Assembly: GCF_004361855.1 (NCBI RefSeq)
Contig: NZ_SNWQ01000017.1
Coordinates: 124,001-188,000, forward strand
Direction: 5' to 3'
Length of the DNA stretch: 64,000 nucleotides
From: Kribbella caucasensis
GTDB taxonomy: Bacteria > Actinomycetota > Actinomycetes > Propionibacteriales > Kribbellaceae
Of the stretch, positions 8,446 to 17,165 are shown piece by piece; the first letter of the stretch is position 1; each line of letters starts with the position of its first letter. The notes under the pieces are model-generated. The model had not been told where the DNA came from, did no database searches, and was given only the letters and a program-made list of their open reading frames with translations. Both the position numbers and the translations under genes were made by a program.

Positions 8446-9378
8446 ATGAAACTACGAGTGAGCAAGAAGCTGCGCGGTCTGGTCGCGGTCGGTGCCGTGG
8501 CCGCTTGCGCGGTCCTCGCGGTACCGAACGCGCAAGGCGCGCCGACCGTCGCGGCCGCCCCGACGGGGGCACTGCCCCCGGTCCCGGTTCAGGGACAGGA
8601 CGGCAAGGTCTACGACTCCGGCCGCGACGCGTGGTCCTCCGCCAGCGCCTGGAACGCAGTGGCCAAGAACCGGATCTACAACACGTACGCGATCCCGGCC
8701 TCGAAGTGCAAGCGGCCGAACGTCGCGCTGAACACTGAGTACCGGGTCCGGTACTTCGAGCAGGAACTCGTTCGCTGCATGTCCACGGTCTGGAAGACCA
8801 ACCTGTGGCGCTCGGGTGCCGCGAAGTGGAACGTGACGCCGGCACTGGTGGTGCACGGCTACAACACGGTCAAGTCCGCGTGTGGCAGCGTCACCGGCTG
8901 GATCTCGTTCTACTGCAGCGCCGGCAACGGCACGATCTACATCCCGTGGCGCCAGATCGTCACGTACTACGCGGACAACCCGACGTACGCCGTCGCGTAC
9001 GCGACCAACACGATCGCGCACGAGTACGGTCACCACGTGCAGCACATGGCCGGCATCCTGACCGCGTCCCACTGGCGCCAGGACCACATGTCGTACGAGG
9101 CCGGGCTGCAGGAGAGCCGTCGTCGTGAGCTGCAGGCGTCCTGCTTCGGTTCTGCCTACATCGGTTCGAACAAGGCGTACTACCCGATGACCGGTGGGCT
9201 GAAGGACATGTGGGACTACGTCGTCTCGCACTCCGGCGACCGTCCGGGCTACCCGCGGGACCACGGTTCCTGGACCAGCCACAACTTCTGGTCGCAGGCC
9301 GGTTTCAAGGGCAACGGCACCTACAGCCACCCTGGTAGCTGCCAGACCTGGTCTGTGCCGGCGACCAAGGTTGCCTGA
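8446..9378 (+). CDS. Secreted neutral zinc metallopeptidase (YpfJ-like)
   Basis: A 310-residue exported protease. Residues 1-32 form a Sec signal (LRGLVAVGAVAACAVLAVPNAQGA). The zinc motif is HEYGHH (192-197) in NTIAHEYGHHVQHMAGIL, followed by a downstream glutamate helix (ESRRRELQASCFGSAY) typical of the putative neutral zinc metallopeptidase family. Cys pairs suggest disulfides, fitting an extracellular protein. ATG 8446 has GGAG a few bases upstream; a GTG at 8437 in frame is the alternative. A strong terminator follows. A second, membrane-anchored paralogue lies at 55538-56743. Physiological substrate unknown. Confidence 0.85.
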   Translation: MKLRVSKKLRGLVAVGAVAACAVLAVPNAQGAPTVAAAPTGALPPVPVQGQDGKVYDSGRDAWSSASAWNAVAKNRIYNTYAIPASKCKRPNVALNTEYRVRYFEQELVRCMSTVWKTNLWRSGAAKWNVTPALVVHGYNTVKSACGSVTGWISFYCSAGNGTIYIPWRQIVTYYADNPTYAVAYATNTIAHEYGHHVQHMAGILTASHWRQDHMSYEAGLQESRRRELQASCFGSAYIGSNKAYYPMTGGLKDMWDYVVSHSGDRPGYPRDHGSWTSHNFWSQAGFKGNGTYSHPGSCQTWSVPATKVA

Positions 9379-9398
9379 CCGGTTACAGCACGCGTAAC

Positions 9399-9442
9399 GA
9401 AGGCGCCCGGAATGCGTTGGCATTCCGGGCGCCTTCGCGTTT
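9399..9442 (+). terminator. Intrinsic terminator after the metallopeptidase gene
   Basis: A perfect 17-bp stem, GAAGGCGCCCGGAATGC pairing with bases 9420-9436, with a GTTG loop and a short T-rich tail (GCGTTTT). It starts 21 bp after the stop codon. Confidence 0.9.
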
Positions 9443-9453
9443 TGCCGACACGT

Positions 9454-9472
9454 ACACGATCTGCGATCGTGT
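9454..9472. repeat. Short inverted repeat upstream of the 150-residue unknown gene
   Basis: ACACGATC, 3-nt spacer, GATCGTGT: a perfect 8-bp inverted repeat about 70 bp before the next start. It could be an operator or part of a promoter; a TAGAGT -10-like element lies downstream at 9501-9506. Confidence 0.35.
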
Positions 9473-9541
9473 GGTTACCGTGTTTTTGGTCCGCACGCCT
9501 TAGAGTCTGGGTCGAACGTCGAACGGCAGGAGTCAAGGACA

Positions 9542-9994
9542 GTGAACTACGACGAGTTCAACACCGAGTACACAAAGGTGCTGGACAAGATCAAGAGTGG
9601 TAAGTGCAGCTGGTCGGAGCTGTCCGGGCATGTCACCCGGCTGCGCCAGGCGACCGCCGGGATCACCGGGCCGGTCGAGCGGGCGCAGATCGACAGCGAC
9701 CTGGCCGCGCTCGGCCAGATGGTCGACCTCTCCCGCCGGACGAACGACAAGGAGGACGTCTGGACGGTCACCTCCGAGGCGATCCGCCGGGCCAGCAGCC
9801 AGGAGGGCACGGTCGCCGACCGGATCGCCCGGATCGAGCTCAGCATCACCGAGATCTCGACCCTGGCGAACCGGAACCCGGACGAGCGGGATGCGCTGAT
9901 GCAGTCGACTAGCACCCTGCGGATCCTGCACGCCTCGCTGCAGAGCTCGCTCCGCACCGAGCAGGCCGAGCAAGAGGCCGCCGGCATTCGCTGA
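9542..9994 (+). CDS. Conserved-looking protein of unknown function, helical
   Basis: A 150-residue cytosolic protein without signal peptide or membrane helix. It is rich in charged and heptad-like segments (KVLDKIKSGKCSWSELSGHVTRLRQATAGI, ADRIARIELSITEISTLANR, LHASLQSSLRTEQAEQEAAGIR), so it is probably all-helical and may form a coiled coil. GTG 9542 is preceded by AGGA-type sequence (CAGGAGTCAAGGACA). It is a single-gene unit bracketed by terminators on both sides. No family is recognised. Confidence 0.72.
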   Translation: MNYDEFNTEYTKVLDKIKSGKCSWSELSGHVTRLRQATAGITGPVERAQIDSDLAALGQMVDLSRRTNDKEDVWTVTSEAIRRASSQEGTVADRIARIELSITEISTLANRNPDERDALMQSTSTLRILHASLQSSLRTEQAEQEAAGIR

Positions 9995-10025
9995 TCTCAG
10001 CCAGGTCAGCTACAACTCCAGACAG

Positions 10026-10060
10026 CACGAAGGGCCCCTGACACCAGGGGCCCTTTCGTG
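10026..10060. terminator. Bidirectional terminator between convergent genes
   Basis: CACGA-AGGGCCCCTG, loop ACAC, CAGGGGCCCTTTCGTG: an almost perfect stem flanked by A-rich and T-rich sides, so it can serve the upstream plus-strand gene and the minus-strand phosphosugar mutase. Confidence 0.85.
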
Positions 10061-10064
10061 TTGC

Positions 10065-11708
10065 TCAGATACCGGCGGCTGCCGCCAGGTCCTTCTTGAT
10101 AGCGGCCAGTTCTTCGGCTGCTTGGGTGCGCGCTGCGGCGACGTCCGAGTCCGAGACCGGGATCACGACCTCCAGGTAGCACTTCAGCTTCGGCTCGGTA
10201 CCGGACGGCCGGACGACCACCCGCGCGCCCTCGGACAGCGTGTAGCGCAACCCATCCGTCGGCGGCAGCGCCTCGCTGCCCTCGCTCAGATCGTCGACCC
10301 GCTCCACGGCATGCCCACCCAGCGAGGTCGGCGGCGTCGCCCGCAACCGGTCCATCGCCGCCGCGATCAGGCTGAGATCCTCGACCCGGGCCGACAACTG
10401 GTCCGTCGCGTGCAGCCCGTACTTGATCGCCAGGTCGTCCAGCAGATCCAGCAGCGTCCGCCCCTCGGCCTTCGCCCCCGCCCCCAGTTGCAGCACCCGG
10501 ACGAGCGTCGAGACCCCGTCCTTGTCCTTCACGGCAGCCGGATCCACGCAGTACCCGAGCGCCTCCTCGTACCCGAACACCAGTCCCGGCACCCGCCCGA
10601 TCCACTTGAATCCGGTCAGCGTCTCGGCGTACCGGACCCCGTACGCCGCCGCGATCTTCCCCAGCAGCGACGACGACACGATCGAGCAAGCGGCCACCCC
10701 GTCCGGCCGCGACGACAGCAAGAACTCCCCGAGCAACGCCCCCAACTCGTCCCCGCGCAGCATCCGCCAACCACCCTCGGCCGACGGATCCGGTACGGCG
10801 ACCGCACAGCGATCCGCATCGGGATCGTTCGCGACCGCCAGATCGGCCCCCTGCGACCGAGCGAGCTCCAGCGCCGCGTCGATCGCCCCCGGCTCCTCGG
10901 GATTCGGGAACGACACGGTCGGGAAGTCCGGATCCGGGTCCGCCTGCGACGCCACCACAGCCGGTACTGCGAACCCCGCGCGCTCGACCGCGTTCTCCAC
11001 CAGGACGCGGCCGACTCCGTGCAAAGGCGTGTACGCCACGGTCAGCTCGCGCGGTGCATCGGCCGGGACCAGGGTCGCGATCCGGTCGAGGTAGGCGTCG
11101 AGTAGTTCGTCGCCGATCGTCTGCCAGTCGTCCCCGCGCGGTACGGACGCCATCGGGCCGACCGCTTCGATGGCTGCGGCTATCTCGGAGTCCGCGGGCG
11201 GCACGATCTGGGATCCGTCGCCGAGGTACACCTTGTACCCGTTGTCCTGCGGGGGATTGTGCGAGGCGGTGACAACCACACCGGCGACCGCTTTCAGATG
11301 CCCGATCCCGAAGGCGATCACTGGCGTCGGTGCAGGCCGGTCCAGGAGTACGGCTTCCAGTCCGGCGCCTCGGACCACGGCTGCGGTGTCCTGCGCGAAG
11401 ACGTCCGACTTGTGCCGGGCGTCGTACCCGATCAGGACGGGACCGTCCGTGAGTCCGTTGGCCTGCAAGTAGGCGCACAACCCGGCCGCGGCGCGGATCA
11501 CGACCATGCGGTTCATCCGGTTCGGCCCGGCTGCCACGGCACCGCGCAGACCCGCCGTTCCGAACTCCAGCGTCCCGGCGAACCGGTCCGCGAGCTCGGG
11601 CTCGTCCCCCGAATCCAGCAGCTCCCGGAGCTCGGCGCGCGTGTCGGGGTCGGGGTCCTCGCTCAGCCAGGCTTCGGCGGCGGCACGAACATCATCGTTG
11701 ACGGTCAC
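10065..11708 (-). CDS. Phosphoglucomutase/phosphomannomutase family phosphosugar mutase
   Basis: A 547-residue alpha-D-phosphohexomutase. All four landmarks are visible: phosphoserine loop VVTASHNPPQDNG (Ser149), metal loop DPDADRC, sugar-binding loop GFKWIG..YEEALGY, and phosphate-binding loop RPSGTEPKLK near the C-terminus. Length suits the PGM2/PgcA-like subgroup of actinobacteria, which often interconverts glucose-1-P and glucose-6-P or acts on pentose phosphates. It lies 31 bp downstream of a GGCT-like gene on the same strand. Which sugar phosphate it prefers cannot be decided from sequence. Confidence 0.92.
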   Translation of the reverse strand: MTVNDDVRAAAEAWLSEDPDPDTRAELRELLDSGDEPELADRFAGTLEFGTAGLRGAVAAGPNRMNRMVVIRAAAGLCAYLQANGLTDGPVLIGYDARHKSDVFAQDTAAVVRGAGLEAVLLDRPAPTPVIAFGIGHLKAVAGVVVTASHNPPQDNGYKVYLGDGSQIVPPADSEIAAAIEAVGPMASVPRGDDWQTIGDELLDAYLDRIATLVPADAPRELTVAYTPLHGVGRVLVENAVERAGFAVPAVVASQADPDPDFPTVSFPNPEEPGAIDAALELARSQGADLAVANDPDADRCAVAVPDPSAEGGWRMLRGDELGALLGEFLLSSRPDGVAACSIVSSSLLGKIAAAYGVRYAETLTGFKWIGRVPGLVFGYEEALGYCVDPAAVKDKDGVSTLVRVLQLGAGAKAEGRTLLDLLDDLAIKYGLHATDQLSARVEDLSLIAAAMDRLRATPPTSLGGHAVERVDDLSEGSEALPPTDGLRYTLSEGARVVVRPSGTEPKLKCYLEVVIPVSDSDVAAARTQAAEELAAIKKDLAAAAGI

Positions 11709-11739
11709 GCCCGCACGATACCGCCGGGTTCAGAGCCTT

Positions 11740-12201
11740 CTAGTGCCCCGAGCTCTGACAGGGCCGGGCGCGGAGGTCGGCCACGTAGTCGTCGGGGGCG
11801 CCGGCGGCCTCGGCGGCCTCGGCCAGGATGCCGAGGTAGCGGGCAGACGGGAGACCGCCCTCGTAGGCGTTCAGCACGTACATCCAGGCGAGCTGCTCAC
11901 CGTCCAGGGTCTGCACCCGGACCTGGATCTTGCGGTAGACGCCCTGGTCGATCCACTCCCACTCGTCCAGCCGCTTCACATCGCGCGGGTGGACGTCGTA
12001 CAGCGCGACGAAAACCTGGTTGGCCGGGTCGGACGGGTCCTCGACGACGGTCGCCATCGAGCCCTCCCAGCCGAGCTCCTCGCCGCCGAAGGTCAGCCGC
12101 CAGCCGACGATCCACCCGGTCCCGCGCAGGGGCGAGTACGGGCACCGTTCGGCCATCACTTTCGGGTCCAGATTCGACGCAAATGCGGCGTACAGGGTCA
12201 C
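11740..12201 (-). CDS. Gamma-glutamylcyclotransferase-like family protein
   Basis: A 153-residue protein with the GGCT/AIG2 fold signature: N-terminal YAAFASNLDP, GWRLTFGG, VFVALYDVHPRDVKRLDEWEW with the expected acidic residue region, and AWMYVLNAYEGG. The family cleaves gamma-glutamyl amino acids to 5-oxoproline, but many actinobacterial members have no tested activity. GTG 12201 is the likely start; a TATCCT -10 element lies 8 nt upstream on the minus strand. It is divergent from the lpdA-like gene and probably heads the transcript containing the phosphosugar mutase. Confidence 0.83.
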   Translation of the reverse strand: MTLYAAFASNLDPKVMAERCPYSPLRGTGWIVGWRLTFGGEELGWEGSMATVVEDPSDPANQVFVALYDVHPRDVKRLDEWEWIDQGVYRKIQVRVQTLDGEQLAWMYVLNAYEGGLPSARYLGILAEAAEAAGAPDDYVADLRARPCQSSGH

Positions 12202-12209
12202 GACGACAC

Positions 12210-12215
12210 AGGATA
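12210..12215 (-). promoter_or_regulatory. -10 element (TATCCT) for the GGCT-like gene
   Basis: TATCCT on the minus strand, 8 nt before the GTG at 12201, in the 31-bp spacer between divergent genes. Confidence 0.4.
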
Positions 12216-12232
12216 CGGAAGAATGGCGTCCC

Positions 12233-13612
12233 GTGGCGCGAGTTGTGATCATCGGTGGCGGTCCAGGCGGGTACGAAGCGGCGAGTGCGGCCGCCCAACT
12301 AGGGGCGGAGGTGACGGTCGTCGACTCCGACGGGATCGGTGGATCCTGCGTGCTCACCGACTGTGTGCCGAGCAAGACCCTGATCGCGACGGCGGAGGTG
12401 ATGACCGAAGTCGAGGAGGCCGGCGAGCTGGGTGTCCGGCTCGATGACGGAGATGACGATCCGGCCAACTCCGTGCGTGTCGATCTCTCCGTCGTCAACC
12501 AACGGGTCAAGGCGCTGGCGGCGGCGCAGTCGGACGGCATCGCCCGGCGGCTGGCCGACGACAAGGTCCGGGTGATCCACGGCCGCGGCCGGCTGGACGG
12601 CCCGGAGACCGTGGTGGTCGACGACGAGCGGCTGCCCGCCGATGTCGTCCTGATCGCCACCGGGGCCAGGCCTCGGGTGCTGAAGGGGTCCGAGCCGGAC
12701 GGCGAGCGGATCCTCACCTGGGAGCAGGTCTACGAACTCGACGAACTGCCGGAGAAGCTGATCGTGGTCGGGTCCGGTGTTACCGGTGCCGAGTTCGCGA
12801 GCGCGTACGACGCGCTCGGCAGCGAGGTGGTCCTGGTGTCGTCGCGAGACCGGGTGCTGCCGGGCGAGGACGCGGACGCGGCGGCCGTGCTGGAGGACGT
12901 ATTCCAGCGGCGCGGGCTGACCGTGCTCGGCAAGTCCCGCGCGGAGTCGGTCCAGCGGCAGGTCGACGGCGTGGTGGTGACGCTCACCGACGGGCGGAAG
13001 GTGATGGGTTCGCACGCGCTACTCGCGGTCGGATCGCTGCCGAACACCGACGACATGGGCCTGGTCGAGTCGGGCGTGTCGCTGGGCGACGGCGGCTTCA
13101 TCACGGCCGACCGGGTCTCCCGTACTACGGCCCGCGGCGTGTACGCGGCCGGGGACTGCACCGGGGTGCTGATGCTGGCGTCGGTTGCGGCCATGCAGGG
13201 GCGGATCGCGATGTCGCACGCGCTCGGTGACGCGGTGACGCCGCTGGATCTGTCGACGGTCTCGTCGAACGTGTTCACCGCGCCCGAGATCGCGACTGTC
13301 GGGCTGACGCAGGCGGTTGTCGATGCCGGCGGGAGTACTGCGCTGGTGGCGAAGGTGCCGCTGGCGGACAACGCGCGGGCCAAAATGCAAGGTGTTCGTG
13401 ACGGGTTCGTGAAGTTGTTCTGCCTGCCGAACACGGGGATCGTCGTTGGTGGCGTTGTCGTTGCGCCACGGGCGTCCGAGCTGATCCACCCGATCTCGCT
13501 GGCGGTCGGGGCCCGATTGACCGTGGATCAGATGGCTCAGTCCTTCACCGTCTACCCGTCGGTCTCCGGCTCGATCGCCGAGGCCGGCCGCCGGCTCCAC
13601 CTCCGCAACTGA
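12233..13612 (+). CDS. NAD(P)H-quinone dehydrogenase, LpdA-like flavoprotein disulfide reductase family
   Basis: A 459-residue FAD enzyme. Seen: FAD-binding VVIIGGGPGGYEAA, redox-type motif GGSCVLTDCVPSK (Cys39, Cys44), NAD-binding VVGSGVTGAEFA, and YAAGDCTG for the flavin. The C-terminal HPTxSE motif of true lipoamide dehydrogenases is TVYPSVSGS here, so the catalytic His is missing. That is how Mycobacterium tuberculosis LpdA and relatives look; these reduce quinones, not lipoamide. GTG 12233 begins exactly at the FAD-binding strand. Likely cytosolic or membrane-associated redox role. Confidence 0.88.
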   Translation: MARVVIIGGGPGGYEAASAAAQLGAEVTVVDSDGIGGSCVLTDCVPSKTLIATAEVMTEVEEAGELGVRLDDGDDDPANSVRVDLSVVNQRVKALAAAQSDGIARRLADDKVRVIHGRGRLDGPETVVVDDERLPADVVLIATGARPRVLKGSEPDGERILTWEQVYELDELPEKLIVVGSGVTGAEFASAYDALGSEVVLVSSRDRVLPGEDADAAAVLEDVFQRRGLTVLGKSRAESVQRQVDGVVVTLTDGRKVMGSHALLAVGSLPNTDDMGLVESGVSLGDGGFITADRVSRTTARGVYAAGDCTGVLMLASVAAMQGRIAMSHALGDAVTPLDLSTVSSNVFTAPEIATVGLTQAVVDAGGSTALVAKVPLADNARAKMQGVRDGFVKLFCLPNTGIVVGGVVVAPRASELIHPISLAVGARLTVDQMAQSFTVYPSVSGSIAEAGRRLHLRN

Positions 13613-13638
13613 AGGCGAGCCTGCGGCCGGGCGGATTC

Positions 13639-14019
13639 TCAGCTGGGGCTGTTGGCGGAGTCCTCGCTCGGGGATCCGGCCGAGGACCAGGACGTGTCGC
13701 CCGGCGTGTTCGCGGACGAGGTACCGGCCGGGCTGTTGGCAGACGAGCTGTCCGCCGGGCTGTTGGCTGACGAGGAGCTGGCGGGGCTGTCGGCAGACAA
13801 CGTGTCCGTTGGGGTGTTGGCGGACGAGGTGTCGCCGGGGGAGCCGGCTGAGTCGGCTGCGGTGCTCGCGTGCGCGTCGCCTGCGCCCGAGTTGAGCGTC
13901 GTGCCGGGCTGGGCCGGCGGGTTGACGTCCGCGGGGGCGGCGTAGGCGGCGGTGCCCAGGCCGATGCCGGAGACGGCGGCGACGGTTCCGACGATGGCCC
14001 ATTTACGCGTTGCTGACAT
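13639..14019 (-). CDS. Small secreted low-complexity Ser/Ala/Pro/Asp-rich protein
   Basis: A 126-residue protein with a Sec signal (KWAIVGTVAAVSGIGLGTAAYAA) and a mature part made mostly of degenerate octad-like repeats such as SSANSPAD, SSANSPAG and SSANTPGD. There is no sortase motif or C-terminal anchor. The composition resembles exposed, possibly O-glycosylated surface linkers. ATG 14019 has an AGAGGA ribosome binding site. It overlaps the 3' end of the upstream phosphotransferase gene by 17 bp and is convergent with lpdA. Function unknown; repeat-bearing genes like this often vary in length between strains. Confidence 0.7.
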   Translation of the reverse strand: MSATRKWAIVGTVAAVSGIGLGTAAYAAPADVNPPAQPGTTLNSGAGDAHASTAADSAGSPGDTSSANTPTDTLSADSPASSSSANSPADSSSANSPAGTSSANTPGDTSWSSAGSPSEDSANSPS

Positions 14020-15142
14020 GGTGGTTCCTCTCTTTTCGGTTGGCCCGGTCCGCGGATTCCAGCCAGCGTGACGCCAACTGGAGACGGTCCCGGGTTGCTT
14101 GCTGCCAGCCGGCTTCCTGCACGCGGTGCGGGCCGGTGGCGAGGGACAGGACGACCGAAGCGGCCCGCAGGCGCAGTTGCCGCGGATCCACCACCCGGTC
14201 GAAGACAGCCAGGCACTCGGCCTCGAACCGCCCGATCGCGGCGGCCCGATGAGGCAGGACCTGAGCGAGCACACCGAGATGCCCGAGCAGACAGCCGAGG
14301 TCGTCGAGCCGATCCCCAGGCCCGGCGGTGTCCACATCGAGCACTCCCGTGACGTTGCCCGAAGCACCGACCATCAACTGCGCCTCGTAGAAATCCCCAT
14401 GCACAGGGACAATCGGCCCTTCGTGGCCAGCAGCAACGACCGAGGATGCCAGCTCCGTTGCCCACGACGACAACTCCGGTATTGCGCCCGCCACGACCTC
14501 GGCGTAGTACGAGGTCCGCGCCAGCCACGAGCTCCGCTTCGGCAGCACCAGCAGTCCTGCGGGAAGCCGATCGAGCAACCCGATCAATTCAGTCGGCGAA
14601 GCGGTCAGCGAGGACCGCAGGTTCCGTCCGCTCAGCGCCTCGAGCGCCAGCAGACCGTCTTCGCTCCAGCCGACACACCGCGGCGCCGGGATCCCGGCCT
14701 CGGTGATGAGCTGATGCCGAAGTCGCAGGTCGCGCACCTTGGACGGCGGCACGACCTTCACGAAGAACCGTCCCCGAGGCCCCACGACCTCGAACACGGC
14801 CCGCTTCAACGGCCGGTACGACCGGAGCCTGACGTGTCCGTGCCCAGCTCCAAGCACCACCCGCATCCCCGGCAGCGCCGGATCATGCGCCGCGCGCCAG
14901 ACCCCGACCTGCGAGGCGCCGTCGCCAAGCACGGTCACGCCCCCGGGCAAGGGCTGGGCAGTCGTCGCGCCGAGCAGATCCTCGACCTCGGCACCGTCCC
15001 GGCTGACCCGGACCCGATAGCCGACGGTCGGACCGTCGACGTGGTTCGCCCGCCAGGAGACCAGTCGGCCACCTCCGGCCTCGACCGCCACGGCGAGGAG
15101 CTCGCCCGCTTCGGGGCCAGTCAGGGGCTGCTGTGCTGTCAT
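14003..15142 (-). CDS. Aminoglycoside-phosphotransferase-fold kinase
   Basis: A 379-residue protein of the APH/choline-kinase fold. The catalytic loop is VPVHGDFYEAQLMV (HGD with the usual Asn replaced by Gln) and the metal-binding motif is GVLDVDTAGPGDRLDDLGCLLGHL. About 125 extra residues precede the kinase core, where RPLKRAVFEVVGPRGRFFVKVV gives the nucleotide-binding strands and Lys. Members phosphorylate small molecules (sugars, amino alcohols, antibiotics); nothing here identifies the substrate. ATG 15142. Resistance should not be assumed. Overlaps the small secreted-protein gene. Confidence 0.82.
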   Translation of the reverse strand: MTAQQPLTGPEAGELLAVAVEAGGGRLVSWRANHVDGPTVGYRVRVSRDGAEVEDLLGATTAQPLPGGVTVLGDGASQVGVWRAAHDPALPGMRVVLGAGHGHVRLRSYRPLKRAVFEVVGPRGRFFVKVVPPSKVRDLRLRHQLITEAGIPAPRCVGWSEDGLLALEALSGRNLRSSLTASPTELIGLLDRLPAGLLVLPKRSSWLARTSYYAEVVAGAIPELSSWATELASSVVAAGHEGPIVPVHGDFYEAQLMVGASGNVTGVLDVDTAGPGDRLDDLGCLLGHLGVLAQVLPHRAAAIGRFEAECLAVFDRVVDPRQLRLRAASVVLSLATGPHRVQEAGWQQATRDRLQLASRWLESADRANRKERNHHVSNA

Positions 15143-15206
15143 GCCCTGAACTCTGCCGAGCGAGCATGAGCGAGCGATGAGCCGTCGCTGAGAGCCTTCT
15201 CATCAG

Positions 15207-15212
15207 TAGCAT
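15207..15212 (+). promoter_or_regulatory. -10 element (TAGCAT) for the first GT87 gene
   Basis: TAGCAT, 7 nt, then GTG 15220 without a ribosome binding site; leaderless layout. Confidence 0.45.
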
Positions 15213-15219
15213 CTGGTGG

Positions 15220-16431
15220 GTGCGCACAAAGATCTTGTGGGTGCTCGCGGGGGTCGTCTGCGTTGCCGCCAGCATCGTCCTGCCCATGCTCTGGCAGCAT
15301 TCCCTGGTCGATCTGAAGGTCTACCGGCTGGGTGGAACGACGCTGCTGGACGACACGGCAGCCCTGTACGACGTACGACTCGGCGGGACTCCATTGCCAT
15401 TCACCTACCCGCCGTTCGCCGCGGTCGTGATGGTCCCGTTCGCGGCTGTGCCCTGGCCGGTCGCCGTGGTGGTCTGGACTCTCGGCACGGTCGCCTCGTT
15501 GGTGATCGTCTGGCGGTTCTGCCTCCCTGGGCTGCGGTCCGCGCTGCTGTTGTCGGTGGTCGCTGGGTCGCTGCTGCTCGAACCGGTCCGCGAGACCCTC
15601 GGCTTCGGCCAGATCAACCTGATGCTGTGCGCCCTGATCCTGTACGACCTACTCGACGTCAAGCACTCCCGTCGGGGGATCTGGCTCGGCCTGGCCGCCG
15701 GGATCAAGCTGACCCCGTTGGTCTTCTTCGGCCTGCTCTTCTTCACCCGCCAGTGGAAGGCGTTGCTGCACGCTTCGGCCGGATTCGTGACCACGGTGCT
15801 CGTCGGCTTCGCGGTGGCGCCGGAAGCGTCCACGCAGTACTGGACCAAGCTCATCTCCGACTCCACCCGTATCGGCGGCCTCGCCTTCGCCAGTAACCAG
15901 TCGTGGAACGGCTTCCTCATCCGCCTGACCGGTGACCTCGACGGCGGTGGCATGATCTGGCTCGCGCTGGCCGCGGCGACCGTACTAGGCGGACTCTGGC
16001 TCTGCCGCACCCTCTGGTTCCGCTCGGAGCACCTGGCTGCGGTCTCCATCTGTGCCTTGATCGGCCTCCTCTGCTCCCCGGTCTCCTGGAGCCATCACTG
16101 GATCTGGGCCATCCCGCTCGGCGTCTGCTTGTTGCAGGTCCTCCACGGTCGGGTGCGCATCATGGTCGGCATCCTCTGGTTCGGCCTGTTCGCGATCGCC
16201 CCCATCTGGTGGCCGCCAAACCACGACAACCGCGAGCTGTACTGGTCCTTCGGCAACCAGCTCCTCGGCAACGCCTACCTGATCGCAGCCCTGATCGCGG
16301 TGGTGGTGCTGGTCGTGAACAAACGGGATCTACTCGAGCAAGGTCTTCGTTGGTTCGGATATGGATGTCGAGGCGAAGTACGACGAGGTGGCGGACGAGT
16401 ACGACCGCTGGGTGGGCGCGGCTCTGGTTGA
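15220..16431 (+). CDS. GT87 family polyprenol-phosphate-dependent glycosyltransferase (copy 1)
   Basis: A 403-residue polytopic membrane protein with about ten hydrophobic helices. The first extracytoplasmic loop holds the GT-C type acidic motif in LVDLKVYRLGG, and GQINL, GIWLGLAAGIKLTPLVFFGLL, NQSWNGFLIRLTG and SPVSWSHHWIWAIPLGV are hallmarks of the alpha-(1,2)-mannosyltransferase-like GT87 group (PimC/PimE relatives). It likely adds sugars to lipids or glycans outside the membrane. The last 25 residues are Arg/Gly-rich and overlap the next gene by 71 bp, unlike the paralogue at 17166-18335, so the tail may be a recent read-on after loss of an earlier stop. Confidence 0.85.
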   Translation: MRTKILWVLAGVVCVAASIVLPMLWQHSLVDLKVYRLGGTTLLDDTAALYDVRLGGTPLPFTYPPFAAVVMVPFAAVPWPVAVVVWTLGTVASLVIVWRFCLPGLRSALLLSVVAGSLLLEPVRETLGFGQINLMLCALILYDLLDVKHSRRGIWLGLAAGIKLTPLVFFGLLFFTRQWKALLHASAGFVTTVLVGFAVAPEASTQYWTKLISDSTRIGGLAFASNQSWNGFLIRLTGDLDGGGMIWLALAAATVLGGLWLCRTLWFRSEHLAAVSICALIGLLCSPVSWSHHWIWAIPLGVCLLQVLHGRVRIMVGILWFGLFAIAPIWWPPNHDNRELYWSFGNQLLGNAYLIAALIAVVVLVVNKRDLLEQGLRWFGYGCRGEVRRGGGRVRPLGGRGSG

Positions 16432-17071
16432 TCCCACCTTCGTGGACCTCGTTGGTGAGGTAGCGGGCCAGCAGGTTTGCGCGGTCGCGTGCGGGCCGGG
16501 TCGGGAGGCGCGCTACCTGGCCGGAGCGGGTGCGACCGTGACCGGCGTCGATCTGTCCGAGAACCTTCTCGCCATCGCCCGGCGGCACGATGAGGTCGAA
16601 CCGCTCGGCATCTCCTACCTGTCCGGAGATGCGCACACGCTCGAGGGCCTGGCGACCGGTTCGTTTGACGGGATGGTCTGCTACATGGCGCTCATGGACA
16701 TTCCGAGCCTGGACAGTGCTCTGCAATCCGTCGCTCGCATCCTCCGGCCGGGTGGGTGGTTCGTCTTCACGATCACGCACCCGTGCTTCAAGACCCCCGC
16801 GACCGGGGAGCTCATCGACCACACGAACAAGAGCGTCCGGCGGACGGTCGGACGCTACTTCGCGGAGGGCTACTGGGATGGCCCGGGCCAACACCGAGGC
16901 GCGCTTCCATTGGGCGCCTATCACCGGACGCTGAGCACCTACGTGAACGCGTTGACGGGCGCACACCTCGTCATCGAGCAGATGCGTGAACCACCGCGCG
17001 ACGACGGACCGGTGTGGCAAGAGGTCCCGCAACTCCTCTATGTCAGATGTCATCTGGGTGCGCGCACCTAA
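16361..17071 (+). CDS. Class I SAM-dependent methyltransferase between the GT87 genes
   Basis: A 236-residue methyltransferase. Motif I region reads QQVCAVACGPGREARYLAGAGATVTGVDLSENLLAIARR (about residues 38-75), with ISYLSGDAHTL and SFDGMVCYMALMDIP after it and RPGGWFVFTITHPCF as the conserved strand. N-terminal YDEVADEYDRW is common in small-molecule methyltransferases. ATG 16361 lies inside the end of the upstream glycosyltransferase frame, 71 bp of overlap. Lying between two lipid-linked glycosyltransferases, it might methylate a sugar acceptor, but that is only positional inference. Confidence 0.84.
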   Translation: MDVEAKYDEVADEYDRWVGAALVDPTFVDLVGEVAGQQVCAVACGPGREARYLAGAGATVTGVDLSENLLAIARRHDEVEPLGISYLSGDAHTLEGLATGSFDGMVCYMALMDIPSLDSALQSVARILRPGGWFVFTITHPCFKTPATGELIDHTNKSVRRTVGRYFAEGYWDGPGQHRGALPLGAYHRTLSTYVNALTGAHLVIEQMREPPRDDGPVWQEVPQLLYVRCHLGART

Positions 17072-17165
17072 GCTGAGTTGCCTGCGCTGTCAATGAACAA
17101 GGTGGCAGGAAGCTGCCGCGTGGTCTAGGTCGGTTTTGGCCCGCTGAGATGCCACGCTCGGTGAA

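Noticed and set aside
14003..15142. Antibiotic resistance call for the APH-fold protein
   Set aside because: The fold is shared with many metabolic kinases; the catalytic Asn is Gln and nothing indicates an aminoglycoside substrate.
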